A DNA stretch of 64,000 nt from Blattamonas nauphoetae. Taxonomy: Eukaryota; Preaxostyla; Oxymonadida. Where the stretch lies: NCBI GenBank assembly GCA_033064195.1, contig JARBJD010000005.1, positions 727,992 to 791,991 of the forward strand, in the 5' to 3' direction. Positions 43,501 to 53,824 of the stretch are shown one piece after another. The notes under the pieces were generated by a model. The model made no database searches, was not told where the DNA came from, and saw only the letters and a program-made list of their open reading frames with translations. The translations under genes and the position numbers were made by a program. Every line of letters starts with the position of its first letter. The first letter of the stretch is position 1.

Positions 43501-46391
43501 AGACCGGAATTCTGGAGGAGAGTTGACCCATCGAGAGAGACAGAATCTACTTCGTATGTGTATCCAAACAGCAGGTCGGCCGAAGAGTGAGGATAGAACA
43601 CGATGGTTTTCGAGCCAGATTCGATCGGGTGGGAAGTGCTGGTGCGGACCGTGACTGTTCGAACATCAACCTCAGTGTTGGCTGCGGTGGATGATGTCGC
43701 TTTTGGCAGGCCTTTCAATTGAAATGTGTATCCCGATTTCGGCTTCAGTGCGCGTCCTGTCATTGTCAGTGTTGCTGTCGTTTTCGAAGAATCAGACCAT
43801 TCACTCATCGCGAGTGAGGTGATCCGAGAAGGTTCTGAAACGATGAACGAGTTTGGATTTGCGTCAATCAGGATCGATGTGAGAGGTGCGACTTTCGAGG
43901 TGAGCGAGAAGATCGTGTATGCCTGTTTGAATGAAAGAACTGGCTGATCTCCAAAAATCGAGACGGACGCAACACTCGAGTTTCTTTCCTCACTCACAGC
44001 ATCAGAGAACGACACATCGAATGAAGGACCTGACAATGAGTCCAACTTCAGCGTGTACGTTCCTTGAGGAATCTGTCGACCTCGGGCAACGATCTTCGTC
44101 GAGTTCCCACTCGAGTCTAAATCTCCCCAAATCCCAACAATTCGCGCTGGCTCATCTGGGATTTTGAAAGACAAACCACTCTTCACAACAATTGATGTGG
44201 TTACCCTGGTAACTTTTTCGAATGTGTAAGTTGTTCCATATTTCAATTTCGCTGTGTCAATCGGATAGAGTGTCGCTGATGCTGTGAGAGTGGTTGAATT
44301 GCTGAATGACAATGTGATGTTTGTCTGAGTGCCAGTCGGGTCTTTCACAAGCATCGAACACGACCCAGCTGTGAGCTTCAGACCGTTCAGCACAATCAGT
44401 GCTGTGTTTGAGTCGGTGAGAGATGAGTCAGCGATGAAGATTGATTCCTCGAGTTTGTATGCAGGAATCGTGGCGATTTCGGGCCAATATCGAGTCCCCG
44501 AAGGAAGAACAGATGTTGTTGTGGTGCCGGTCCCGCTTGTCGAGCCGGTTGACGAGAATGTGACAAAAGCCAGACGAGGAACAAGCCCACCAGAGATGAG
44601 CACACTCATCACACCCTTCACTGCGGCAGTCGTGTTGATCACGATGGTTGCAGTCGTTCCAGAATGAGATACTGAAAAACCAGAAACCGTGAAGGCATTG
44701 GAGATTCGAGAGAAGGTATCACTGAGCGAGACTTTGTCCTTTTCCACATAAATATTTGGGCGAGATGATGTCGAGTCGCATCTTGTGTACTTAGAATCGG
44801 GAAACTCATATGAGAATGCATGCTCGACGTATTCATCGGTGGAGTGAGTTCTGTTCGTTGCTGTGTTCTCCCGGAAGGCCAAATCGGTAAATGTGAACTG
44901 AATGTTATAGAAGATCCCTATTCCCCCTCCACAGCCTGCTGTATTTTGTGAGAAAGAACAATTGAAGGCAACAATTCGCGAGATGCTCTGGACAGCGATG
45001 CAACCGCCATAATTTGCCGTGTTCTTGTGGAAGGAGCACGCTGAGATTGTTGGCAGTGCAAAAAAATAGACCATCAGCGCTCCTCCCGCATCTGTTGTAC
45101 TGCACGACACGAAAGCATTTCGTGCCAATGAGACGCTTTGGTCTTGTCCGGTGCCTGACGAAGTTCCTCCCCAATAACACACTGCCCCGCCGTCAGCTAA
45201 TCCGCCGTACGTAGTGCAGTTGAGGAAGGCGCAGTCTGAGACGGAGAGGGTGGCTTGGGTTTTGTAGATATGGATGGCTGCGCCACCAACATAACTGGTT
45301 GTTGTCGTCGTCATGTGGCGGAAGGTGCAGAAAGTGAAATTGAGTGAAGTGATAGACGATGATGCGTATTTGAATTGGTCGCCTTGGGTGTAATCTTTGC
45401 CCAAGGCAGAGGTGCAGTGGGCGAAGGACGAGTTGGAGCAGAGAAGACTCCCGCCAAGGTTCATGTCGCGGATGGTCGTCCCGGAGAGATGGTCAGCGCT
45501 GTGCGAAATGGAGCAGCCGAGGATTGTTTGGGACAGGCAGGCTGGACTTGGAGCAAGGCGGGGTTGTGATGGCGTGGTTGAGGTCACATTCGTAAGTGTC
45601 GATGAAATCAGAGTTGTTCGGAGTGAAGCACCATCCAGAGAAATGCTGCCTTCTTCTCCATTTTGAGGACTCATTTCAGGCAACAGCAGCAGTGGGCCAC
45701 TTCGTCCAAGAAATTATTGAGTCGAGAACTCCAGGTCCAATCCAGCAACGGATAAGTGACTTTGAGCATCGGCACTGAGCACGTTGCTTGTTTGAGATGG
45801 TGAAATTGAGTCCACTTTTGAACATTGGAGCCAGACAAGGGGGTTGAGGAGACCAGTTTGTGATGAACGATGTCGACACGAGACGAACTGTATGTCCACA
45901 TCCAATGTTCCAGAAGCAGACAAGACATGGAATGGGGATGATTGAGGGTTCGAGATTATCTCCGAATTCATCAGTTTCAGTCGTGAGGTGTCGATTGACG
46001 CGATGCTTCCGCAATTCGGCGCAGAGATGACAAGTGACTGCAAGGTGAGCGAAGTATTCGTCAGAATGAAGAGTACATCAGAATGTTGGACACTTGAATT
46101 ATTGTCTTTCACGATCTTTCGCTCTGTCGATGGATTGGTGATCTCGGATGTGTGCACGAGTGGTGTGTTATCACCCTCGATTATCATCTGCACAGAAGTC
46201 AAATGAATGTTGTCCGCATGGTAAACGCGGCTCTCCAGCTTCCAACGGAATACGTCGTTCGAATTCGTTTCTTGGGGTTCAGTTGGATCACGAAGAACAT
46301 CGTTCAATGAATTGAATGTGTTTGAATCGAGATGGAGAGATGGTATTTGTCCATTTAAGAATGACAGGAGACTAATCCAGGTGAGCAACAT
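37581..46391 (-). CDS. Giant surface protein: beta-helix, ~14 IPT/TIG-like domains, TM helix, pseudokinase; one in-frame TAA
   Basis: Starts at ATG 46,391 with a signal peptide (MLLTWISLLSFLNGQIPS). The frame is interrupted by a single TAA at 45,716-45,714 (codon 226) and then stays open to a TGA at 37,581 (2,936 codons in all). After ~450 residues of beta-helix repeats come at least 14 repeated ~100-residue units, each opening with an F-x-x-P-x-x-P-x-R-I-like motif (IPDEPARIVG, VSEPSRITSL, TPLGPTLVDV, TPATPPRIQT). They resemble IPT/TIG immunoglobulin-like folds. A transmembrane helix lies at ~38,530-38,600 with a basic stop-transfer. The tail contains WEAPEM, AAVFSLGLILWEVETGIVPF and CLELNPQDRPVI, a kinase C-lobe lacking the N-lobe and catalytic loop. 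Likely a receptor-like or adhesin-like surface protein. Confidence 0.8.
40330..44160 (-). repeat. 638-codon in-frame super-repeat of IPT-like domains, two copies
   Basis: Sequence in ~42,240-44,160 recurs in ~40,330-42,240 with an offset of 1,914 bp. The near-identical core (RNSSVASVSIFGDQPVLSF, then SRITSL and SKTTATLTMTGRAL) appears at 43,750-44,020 and 41,830-42,100. Each copy contains about six IPT-like units in the same order, so the gene grew by duplicating a six-domain block. Similarity falls off outside the core. Confidence 0.75.
45714..45716 (-). other. In-frame TAA codon within the surface-protein gene
   Basis: The codons before (LEFSTQ) and after (FLGRSGPLLLLPEM) belong to one frame. 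The protein architecture expected from the paralogues runs straight through. This is either a nonsense mutation, a base error, read-through, or a reassigned codon. TAA ends several viral-type genes in this window next to the following gene's promoter motif, which argues against reassignment. Confidence 0.75.
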
Positions 46392-46468
46392 CCACGGAAA
46401 TGTTGATCAACCCTTTATTTGCTCCTTCAATTCCAGAAAAAGTGCAAATTACGGATTGATCGAGCAAA
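46392..46468. promoter_or_regulatory. 77-bp divergent intergenic region
   Basis: Only 77 bp separate the ATGs of two giant divergent surface-protein genes (46,391 minus, 46,469 plus). Any promoters must lie in it or within the 5' coding sequence, which suggests very short 5' leaders and possibly co-regulation. No named element was recognised. Confidence 0.5.
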
Positions 46469-49400
46469 ATGTATATTCTGCCTCTTCTTGGTTTTTTATT
46501 GTCTTCAACTTACTGGTACCATGATGTATACCCTGATATTACCACAGTTATTCTCAAGACGTCTCCAAACAACGAGAACAGGCTAGCGAAATCGACGATA
46601 CGGCTCGACTCCATCAAATACCAATCCAACGCGATTCGCCTCGAATCAAGGCATGTGGCCATCCTTGGAAATGGGATAACTAATACCGATGTTTTTGAAG
46701 GAAGAATGAATAAGGGCACCCTTTTTTCAGTCTTGAATTCAACGTGCTCGTTTTCGTCGCTTTCCTTCCACCCACACACAAGCAGTGTTCTCCATGCAGC
46801 TGAACATTCGTTTTGTGAAGTGTCTCAGAGCAAGATCGTTCTTTCAGATCCTGTCTCTCCGTTCGAATGCACCGATTCGACAATCTTCATCGATTCAACT
46901 GACTTCGTCGTCAACACTCCTTCTAATACGGTCCAATCTCTCGTTACCTCAACCTGTTTTTCCTCATCCATGAAACTTTCATCGTGCAGTCTTCAGGACG
47001 TGCTCGTGGCGAGTGATTCCAGCTTCACTGCTTCATCTCTGATTCAACACACAATCATCGAATCCTGCCATCTCCAAAACATTAGCCATGTTGCAAAGCG
47101 CACTCAAAGCCCACCAGTCACTCTTCCGTTCAACGTCACAGTCTGCTGCTCGTCCCTCGTCGACTGCGTGAATACTCTCTCCGGCGGGATCGTCCGGAAT
47201 GTCGAAGACCAAACAACACTCCGCGCAATCAACAACACCTTCACACGGACCATCAGCAACGGACATGACGAAGGGAAGACCTTCGAAAACCTCACTGAAG
47301 CTGACGTCGTCGAAGAAGACCACTCGTACCTCTTCTGCGTCTTCCGGAACTGCACCGGAACACAAACCGCTGGCGGTGCAATCAGGTGTCGAGCTGGGTT
47401 CAGCGTGTCTGTAACATCGTGTGAATTCTATGACAACGCAGCCAAATCTGACAAATTCGATTACGAGCATATCCTCGCGGACGGCGGTGCGATCCACTTC
47501 AACGGTCAATCACAAGGGGGCCTCACCATTGTTCAGTCTCTTTTCGAACGAAACCAAGCAAACGTTGGAGGCTCCATTGGATCACAAAAAGCAAATCATC
47601 TGAATATTCAGTATTCCAACATTACTGACAGCTCCACAATCTATTATAATGATGGTGCATATAGTTATGGAGGGGGAATTGCGTTATCCACTGTGCCGAT
47701 GGAATCCATCATGAAGAACATCCGCCTTCTGAACTGCTCATCGGAGCGAATAGGAGGCTCAATCGATTGCAATTACATGTCAGGAAGCATCATATTCTCC
47801 AATTTATTCATCGCGCTCAGCAAATGCACCACAGGAAATGTTATTTTCTCCAATGTGAAAGACACCAAAGCAGTCATCCAGTTTTTCAGCTGCACGTTCT
47901 TCGAAAACATTGCAACTGACAATTCACCATCCTACCCTTCACCGAACGATATCCGTTATTATATTGATGAGCCATGGCCCAGTCTCCTTCAGTTGAAGTC
48001 AACATTCGTCAATTGTTTCAGCAACTCTCCCACACCCAAAATCGGAATTCTCAACGGCTCAACCTACACCACAACATTTAATTATGGCGAATTTCCAAAT
48101 TCAACGGAACTTGATGTCCACCTCCCGCCTCCCGCTGTGATCGTCAACGAACAAGAAGGCGAGGACAAAACCGGGTGCGGAACGAAATACGACAACAAAT
48201 GCAACACAATTGCATATGCTGGGAAGCATCGGATGGCCGAAAAGGCTGGAATTGTCCTGATCGAAGCTGGCCGATTTCAGGAAACTGACAGTTTTGATTT
48301 GGACACAAAGAGCGGGTCGTTCACGTCGTTCGGAGACCTCATTCCGATCATCAGCTTCGCGTTGTCCGATGGAGCACCAACATTTGTCACAAAGGGGACC
48401 GGAACAGTCAGATTCGAGTCTCTCCATTTTGTCCCGTCGGCTGACACTTCTGTCGTTCTTCAGAATGGGAATGGTGTCCTCGGAATCGCGAATTGTCAGT
48501 TTCTCAACACGGATGAGCTGAACCCGCTGATCAGCACTGCAATTCTGAAGGCAGTCGAAGGAGAAGTGTCTCTTTCCACAGTCGAGTTCTCCTCTCTCTC
48601 CTTCGACGGTGGCTGCTGCGTGGAATGTGTCGGCACTTCTTCAAAACTCGACATTTCAAACTGCAAATTCCTCCACACGAAGGGAGCCAGTCTCGCACAG
48701 ATCGTCTTCGAACCATCCACTCCAGACTCGGCCGTGTTCAGCATGAAGTCCACGACTCTTCAAGGCCAACAGGGTTCTGGCGTTGGAGGACTCAAGTTGA
48801 CCAACGTCGTGTCGATCATTGTTGAGAGCGTGACAATAAGGCATCTTGAGTCGAAAACGCAGAAAGCTGCGATCTCCATCGCAAAGTGCTCTTCTCTCAC
48901 CCTCTCCTCGCTCCTCTTCGAACTGAACTCTGGGACGGATGCTTCTGATCTCTTTGTCGACTCAGAGTCTCTCCCCGTCGTCTCGTCGACCTCCTCCTTC
49001 AGCGTCTCGCCCTCGCCAACAGCGTCAATCAATGGGGAGCAATCAGACACCGTCCTCCCACGCCAAGTCCTCTTCGTGGATGCATCGTCAGCAACGCAAG
49101 GCCCTTTCTGCTGGGCCACTGACGGGTGCAAAACAATCTCATCTTTGCTGCCCCGTCTCTCAGCTGGAGTCGACTGGTCACTTTCGATGAAGGAAGGGAT
49201 GGTGGGAGAGCAAGCACTGAACATGTCTGGGGAACGAAGCATTGCTGTGACAGGCACTTCACAAGCAGGCTCCATCCTCCAACACACGAGTCTCATCTCG
49301 TCAGCCTTCGTGGAAGTCTCTACGGGCTCCCTCAGCCTCTCTCAGCTGACTCTGGCCACCGCATCCACAGATCTGTTACTCTCGTCATCGTTTTTCATCG

Positions 49401-52400
49401 TCTCAGGTGGATCGTTGTCTCTTGAGTCGGTTCTCGTTCCTTCGCTCTCCTTCTCCAACTCTGCCAGCTTCACTGAGATCACCGGTAGTGGAAGTCTGTC
49501 CTTGAAATCTATCTCCTTCTCTGACATGTCGAATGAAGGGTCTGGTTCAGTCGTCCACTCCACGTCGATTGGCACTATCTCGCTCGATACAGTCTCGTTC
49601 ACGAGATGCAACTGCGGTAAGAATGGAAAAGGAAGAAGTGTGATGATTGAACCTTCATCTCCCTTCACTGCGACGAGTGTTGTGATGAAAGATGTGACAA
49701 TCGAAGAGGAAGGAACAAGCGGCTCACATGAAGTGTTCCTGAAGGGCTCGTCCATCTCAGCCACCATCACCAGCTCCAACTTTGGGTCGACTCTCGGCGC
49801 CCTCGCTGATCAAACACGAACCACGATGGCCCAGTTCGTCGGAGAGGAGACGTCGGACAGCACAATGTCGGGTCCTCTTGCCTACCTCCTCCACCGACAC
49901 GAGACGGGAACTGTGTATGTTGACTCGTCGTTCTGGAATCACAAGTTTTGTGGGCTGGCCACTCTTCCGTGTCAGACTCTCGAAACCACCCACGAGAAGC
50001 TGAACGAAAACGATCAAATTGTTGATTTCTCGTCGGATCTGACAATGACTGGGACGGTGACATCCAAAGCCACGTCGTCCACCATCCAATCAACCGCCAC
50101 GAAGACATTGACTTTGGCAGGCAGTGCCCAGTTTGTCGTGAATGGCGGAGCTCTCACACTCAACGCTCTCAAACTCACAGTTGAAGATATCTCCACCAGC
50201 CGAACAACCGCACTCTTTTCTGTCTCAACCAGCTCGCTCGCTGTCTCTGCTTGCAGCATCACCATCATCGACCAGACCAACACTGTGCCGCTCGTGTCTG
50301 TGGAGGGTGGATCTGTCACCTTCAGCGGAACCACATGTGTTGTCAATCCTCCACTCGCCTCGTCTATACTCGTTGTGTCAGGCGGTTCGCTCTCAGTCGC
50401 ATCGCCTCTCTCTGTGACACACCTCAACGCTGCTCGGACAACTCCACTTTTCGATCTGAATGGTGGGACAACAACACTGTCCAGCTCAGTCAAGTCTCTC
50501 TTCACGTCTGGAACAGTGTTCTCAGTCAAACCCACAGCTGTCCTGAACCTGAACACGATCACCGATGAATTAACCTCCACCGTTCTTGGCAATCTCGTCA
50601 TGATGACAGGAGGAAGCGTCGAGTTGTCTGGCTCATTCGCAAACGGAAAGCTCAGTGAATCACTCGTTTCTGGGTCTGGAAACCTTCTCATCGATGACTC
50701 CTCATTCACAACATTCTCGCCTCTCTCAGCATCGAACGCGGAGTCGAGACTTCTGACCATGACGATCTCGACAGGCGAAACCGTCCAAATCGGAACATCG
50801 GCAAAGCAAGTCGTCTTCACATCCTGCTCGTCATCAGCGAGTGGAGGAGTGATTCACGCAACCGTGAAAGACACTGGGTCGCTGCTTTTCCAAAACACAA
50901 AGTTTGCTTCGTGCTCAAGTTCAGCAGACAATGGAGGAGCGCTAGCTGTGATCGTCTTGTCAGGCTCTCTATCGCTGCACTCGTGTCGGTTTCAGAGCTG
51001 TTCGAGTGGGAATGACGGCGGGGCCGTGTGGCTGGATCTGTCGAAGATGCCAACTCCGTCACAGTATTCGCTGCTGCAGACGGAATTTGGGACAGGAACG
51101 TCAGCAAACAAGGCGTCTGGAATGGGCGACTGTGTGTTTGTGGTGGGGGATGATCTGCGACGAGTGATTGTGAGGAGCCGATGGCGAGGGTCATTCGAGG
51201 AAGCGAAAGAGGGCGATCTGTGGGGAAGTGACCAAACAACTGCAGGAATGTGTTTGCTGTGGCTTCTGCAATCACGTGTGATTGGAGTGGGAGAGGGAGG
51301 AAGGGACGACGCAACGGGTACCATTGAAACCCCATTCAAGACATTCCATCGCTGCTTTGTGGAAACAGACCAAAGCGATGGATCATTCGCTGTGGTTGTT
51401 ATTGAACGAACTCGGATCGGAGAGAGCAGTTGGCTGGTGGATCAACTAGCATGGACGATGGATGTGAGTGGAAGTGGTAGTTCGTCTCAAAGCGAAGTGC
51501 TGTGCAGTGTGAGTGACAAGGAGAAGAACCCAGGAACAACCTTGTCGTCAGCACCGAACGCGATGATCACTCTGAGCGGGCAGACTCTCTCCTTTTTGGA
51601 CATTCTGTTCTCTTCATTTTTTGCCCCTCGCTCGATGCAGTTTGTTTTCTCTCTACTGGCATCGTCGTCCCTCACTCTGTCGTCCTGCTCGCTCTGCTCA
51701 TCGTCTCCGATATCTGTCTCCCTTGTCTCCGTGTCTGGTTCATCATTTTTCTCAGCGGACAGCTATTCGATGAGCGGTATGTCGTTTGTTGGGAAGTCAG
51801 GACTGGTTCAGTTTGGGGATGCAAGCAGAATTGCATTGACATCGTGCTCGTTCTCGTCGATATCTTTGGAAGGAGCGCTGCTGTGGGGAACAACAAGCGG
51901 TGCCATGAAAGTAACTAACACAGACTTCTCGAACTGTTGTGGAACAGAGTTCGGAAGCGTGATTCGAATGAAGATTGTCGGAATCACAGCAACCATCACG
52001 AACTGCAGCTTCACGTCGTGTTCAACTGAAGTGAGGCTGAGCGAGAATGGCGAGAGAAGTGTGGTTGGGGGAGGATGTGTGGTGGTTGAGATGATGACGC
52101 GAAAACTCTCGACTCGTGGTCTTCGCTCTTCCTCTGTCGACCTCACTCTCTCCTCGTTCTCCGACTGCACGCTGACCAACACTGACACCTCCTCGTCTCA
52201 ATCGTCGTTGGCTGAGTTCGTGGGAGGGAGTGGATTCTTGATTTTTGGGAACGAGAAAACGGATCATATGATTCTTCGAAAAGTGATTCTTTCTCGCTGT
52301 TTGTGCGGAGGGTTCGGAAAGATGATTTACTTTGATGGGGGAGTTGTTGTCGGGAGAAGACGCTCACTCTTCACGGATCATCGTGACATTTCTGTTCGAG

Positions 52401-52432
52401 AGTGCAGAATGGGAAGCATCCATCTGCAATGA
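46469..52432 (+). CDS. Giant secreted beta-helix protein without membrane anchor
   Basis: 1,987 residues with a hydrophobic N terminus (MYILPLLGFLLSSTYW) that can act as signal peptide. The rest is beta-helix repeat with Cys/Ser/Gly-rich turns (GGAIHFNG, SSADNGGALAVIVLSGSL, SCRFQSCSSGNDGGAVWLDL). It also has the HETGTVYVDSSFWNHKFCGL-type segment, equivalent to the paralogues' block boundaries (in-register Cys pairs, LPCQTLETTHEKL). It stops with TGA at 52,430-52,432 without the transmembrane helix and pseudokinase tail of its two relatives. It may therefore be secreted, or it may have lost its 3' end at the boundary with the virus-like block. Function unknown; surface or adhesin-like by family. 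Confidence 0.8.
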   Translation: MYILPLLGFLLSSTYWYHDVYPDITTVILKTSPNNENRLAKSTIRLDSIKYQSNAIRLESRHVAILGNGITNTDVFEGRMNKGTLFSVLNSTCSFSSLSFHPHTSSVLHAAEHSFCEVSQSKIVLSDPVSPFECTDSTIFIDSTDFVVNTPSNTVQSLVTSTCFSSSMKLSSCSLQDVLVASDSSFTASSLIQHTIIESCHLQNISHVAKRTQSPPVTLPFNVTVCCSSLVDCVNTLSGGIVRNVEDQTTLRAINNTFTRTISNGHDEGKTFENLTEADVVEEDHSYLFCVFRNCTGTQTAGGAIRCRAGFSVSVTSCEFYDNAAKSDKFDYEHILADGGAIHFNGQSQGGLTIVQSLFERNQANVGGSIGSQKANHLNIQYSNITDSSTIYYNDGAYSYGGGIALSTVPMESIMKNIRLLNCSSERIGGSIDCNYMSGSIIFSNLFIALSKCTTGNVIFSNVKDTKAVIQFFSCTFFENIATDNSPSYPSPNDIRYYIDEPWPSLLQLKSTFVNCFSNSPTPKIGILNGSTYTTTFNYGEFPNSTELDVHLPPPAVIVNEQEGEDKTGCGTKYDNKCNTIAYAGKHRMAEKAGIVLIEAGRFQETDSFDLDTKSGSFTSFGDLIPIISFALSDGAPTFVTKGTGTVRFESLHFVPSADTSVVLQNGNGVLGIANCQFLNTDELNPLISTAILKAVEGEVSLSTVEFSSLSFDGGCCVECVGTSSKLDISNCKFLHTKGASLAQIVFEPSTPDSAVFSMKSTTLQGQQGSGVGGLKLTNVVSIIVESVTIRHLESKTQKAAISIAKCSSLTLSSLLFELNSGTDASDLFVDSESLPVVSSTSSFSVSPSPTASINGEQSDTVLPRQVLFVDASSATQGPFCWATDGCKTISSLLPRLSAGVDWSLSMKEGMVGEQALNMSGERSIAVTGTSQAGSILQHTSLISSAFVEVSTGSLSLSQLTLATASTDLLLSSSFFIVSGGSLSLESVLVPSLSFSNSASFTEITGSGSLSLKSISFSDMSNEGSGSVVHSTSIGTISLDTVSFTRCNCGKNGKGRSVMIEPSSPFTATSVVMKDVTIEEEGTSGSHEVFLKGSSISATITSSNFGSTLGALADQTRTTMAQFVGEETSDSTMSGPLAYLLHRHETGTVYVDSSFWNHKFCGLATLPCQTLETTHEKLNENDQIVDFSSDLTMTGTVTSKATSSTIQSTATKTLTLAGSAQFVVNGGALTLNALKLTVEDISTSRTTALFSVSTSSLAVSACSITIIDQTNTVPLVSVEGGSVTFSGTTCVVNPPLASSILVVSGGSLSVASPLSVTHLNAARTTPLFDLNGGTTTLSSSVKSLFTSGTVFSVKPTAVLNLNTITDELTSTVLGNLVMMTGGSVELSGSFANGKLSESLVSGSGNLLIDDSSFTTFSPLSASNAESRLLTMTISTGETVQIGTSAKQVVFTSCSSSASGGVIHATVKDTGSLLFQNTKFASCSSSADNGGALAVIVLSGSLSLHSCRFQSCSSGNDGGAVWLDLSKMPTPSQYSLLQTEFGTGTSANKASGMGDCVFVVGDDLRRVIVRSRWRGSFEEAKEGDLWGSDQTTAGMCLLWLLQSRVIGVGEGGRDDATGTIETPFKTFHRCFVETDQSDGSFAVVVIERTRIGESSWLVDQLAWTMDVSGSGSSSQSEVLCSVSDKEKNPGTTLSSAPNAMITLSGQTLSFLDILFSSFFAPRSMQFVFSLLASSSLTLSSCSLCSSSPISVSLVSVSGSSFFSADSYSMSGMSFVGKSGLVQFGDASRIALTSCSFSSISLEGALLWGTTSGAMKVTNTDFSNCCGTEFGSVIRMKIVGITATITNCSFTSCSTEVRLSENGERSVVGGGCVVVEMMTRKLSTRGLRSSSVDLTLSSFSDCTLTNTDTSSSQSSLAEFVGGSGFLIFGNEKTDHMILRKVILSRCLCGGFGKMIYFDGGVVVGRRRSLFTDHRDISVRECRMGSIHLQ

Positions 52433-53161
52433 CTCTCATTTCATTTAAATCGTTCTCATCATTTCACGTCTTGATTGTTGATTCACTTCATCAAGCTCGA
52501 CCTCTCTGATCTTTCGTAATTTTGCCTACACGAGAGTAACACTCGAGGAGGCGGTCACCATATGAAAAAACGATGTTGTCAATTCTTTGTTGTGGGACCG
52601 ATCCAGAAATGCACAATTATTCTACGAAGTGAGTCCCTTGTGACGTAAATCGCATTATCTTCAAAACGATGATAAGATTATTCCCTAAAAATGTGATTTC
52701 TGACAGATATATGCCAATTCGATTCGTGTTGATTTATCAAGAACGCTAAAAAGGTTTATAAAACTTCTCATGTCAGTTTTGATGCATGAACACAGTTCTT
52801 GAGACTGTTTTTTTCCGACGACTGGTCACTTTTTCACTCCTATAATAAGTAGTATAGAAGAAGAATATCGATAGGCTCCTATATTGCAGTTAGTCCGGGA
52901 ATTGTACTACTGGGAACTGAATAGTGATTCTCAATTCCGATTGAACAGAGTATTATTTTTAAAGTACAATCAGCTATGATTCCGAAATGCCGGATAATAC
53001 TTGTTTTCTTGCATTTTGGTGGATACCTTTTTTGGGTTCAAATTCAAGTATTTAGTCAAAAAAGAGACCTCATTTAGTGAGCTTAAATCTAAAGGGTTTT
53101 TTTCATTTGTCGACAAAACAAACGTTAATTTTTTATTATCTGATTTTTTATTTTGTATTAA
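52433..53161. other. AT-rich boundary region between surface gene and virus-like block
   Basis: Base composition shifts here from near-balanced to clearly AT-rich. No coding frame of note. A candidate integration boundary must lie in or near this stretch, but no target-site duplication or terminal inverted repeat could be identified. The last ~60 bp contain the T-rich promoter motif of the next gene (ttttttattttgtattaaATG). Confidence 0.4.
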
Positions 53162-53824
53162 ATGACGAATCAGCTTCCACCAAACAAACTTAACGAGACT
53201 CTAAAGAATGAAAAATTAATACTAATCACCGAACCAGTTCTGAATCGTTCTGGAACCTCATATTTGGCACATGGTACTTTCGATTACGCAAGTGAAGATA
53301 AACCTGATGAGATTTATCGAGTTTACATTCCTGCTTTCATTAAAGGAGCAAGACCACATCTGAACCCCGATATGTATCACAGATTCGATAACTGTTGCAA
53401 TAAAGAAAAATTCATTGAGTCACTACACAGTGAGAATTGTGAACTCGTTGGTGAATACAAAACATCAGAGTCAGTCGTGAAATATCTTCATGAAGGAGTT
53501 GAATGGAGAATCAAACCATCACAATGGATGAAAGGAGTCAGAACACATAAGATGAAGCGTAAGCATTACACTCAATCGTTTGTTGAAAACGAACTGAGAA
53601 AGCACAATTGTGAACTCATTGATGAGTACAAGAAAGTACACATTCCTTTTCACTATCGAGTGATTGGTGATGATAAAGTTTACAAAGCGAGACTTGATGA
53701 ATGGTTTAGAGCAAAGAGAAAACCTCACTTGAGGAGGAAAGACAGAGAAGAACTCCATCGACGAATCTCCGAATCAATAATGACGAATCGATTATTTTTC
53801 TCCTCATTGACTATTCCGGACTAA
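53162..53824 (+). CDS. Virus-block protein with tandem ENC-L-EY repeats, function unknown
   Basis: 220 residues. It has at least two copies of a ~60-residue unit: KFIESLHSENCELVGEYKTS with YLHEGVEWRIKPSQWMKG, and FVENELRKHNCELIDEYKK with YRVIGDDKVYKARLDEWFRA. The same unit occurs once in the small protein at 62,633. The pattern (x-ELI-EY-K, hydrophobic strand, W-x-x-G) resembles repeat domains found beside homing-endonuclease or DNA-binding domains in large phages and viruses; that similarity is inference. The C terminus is highly basic, which suits nucleic-acid binding. The start is supported by a T-rich motif and TTAAATG context. TAA stop. Confidence 0.6.
   Translation: MTNQLPPNKLNETLKNEKLILITEPVLNRSGTSYLAHGTFDYASEDKPDEIYRVYIPAFIKGARPHLNPDMYHRFDNCCNKEKFIESLHSENCELVGEYKTSESVVKYLHEGVEWRIKPSQWMKGVRTHKMKRKHYTQSFVENELRKHNCELIDEYKKVHIPFHYRVIGDDKVYKARLDEWFRAKRKPHLRRKDREELHRRISESIMTNRLFFSSLTIPD

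Noticed and set aside
45714-45716. Codon reassignment (TAA = Gln) as the explanation
   Set aside because: Not excluded but not accepted: TAA terminates several viral-type genes immediately before the next gene's motif, and the only other in-frame TAR seen (20,340) replaces Trp.
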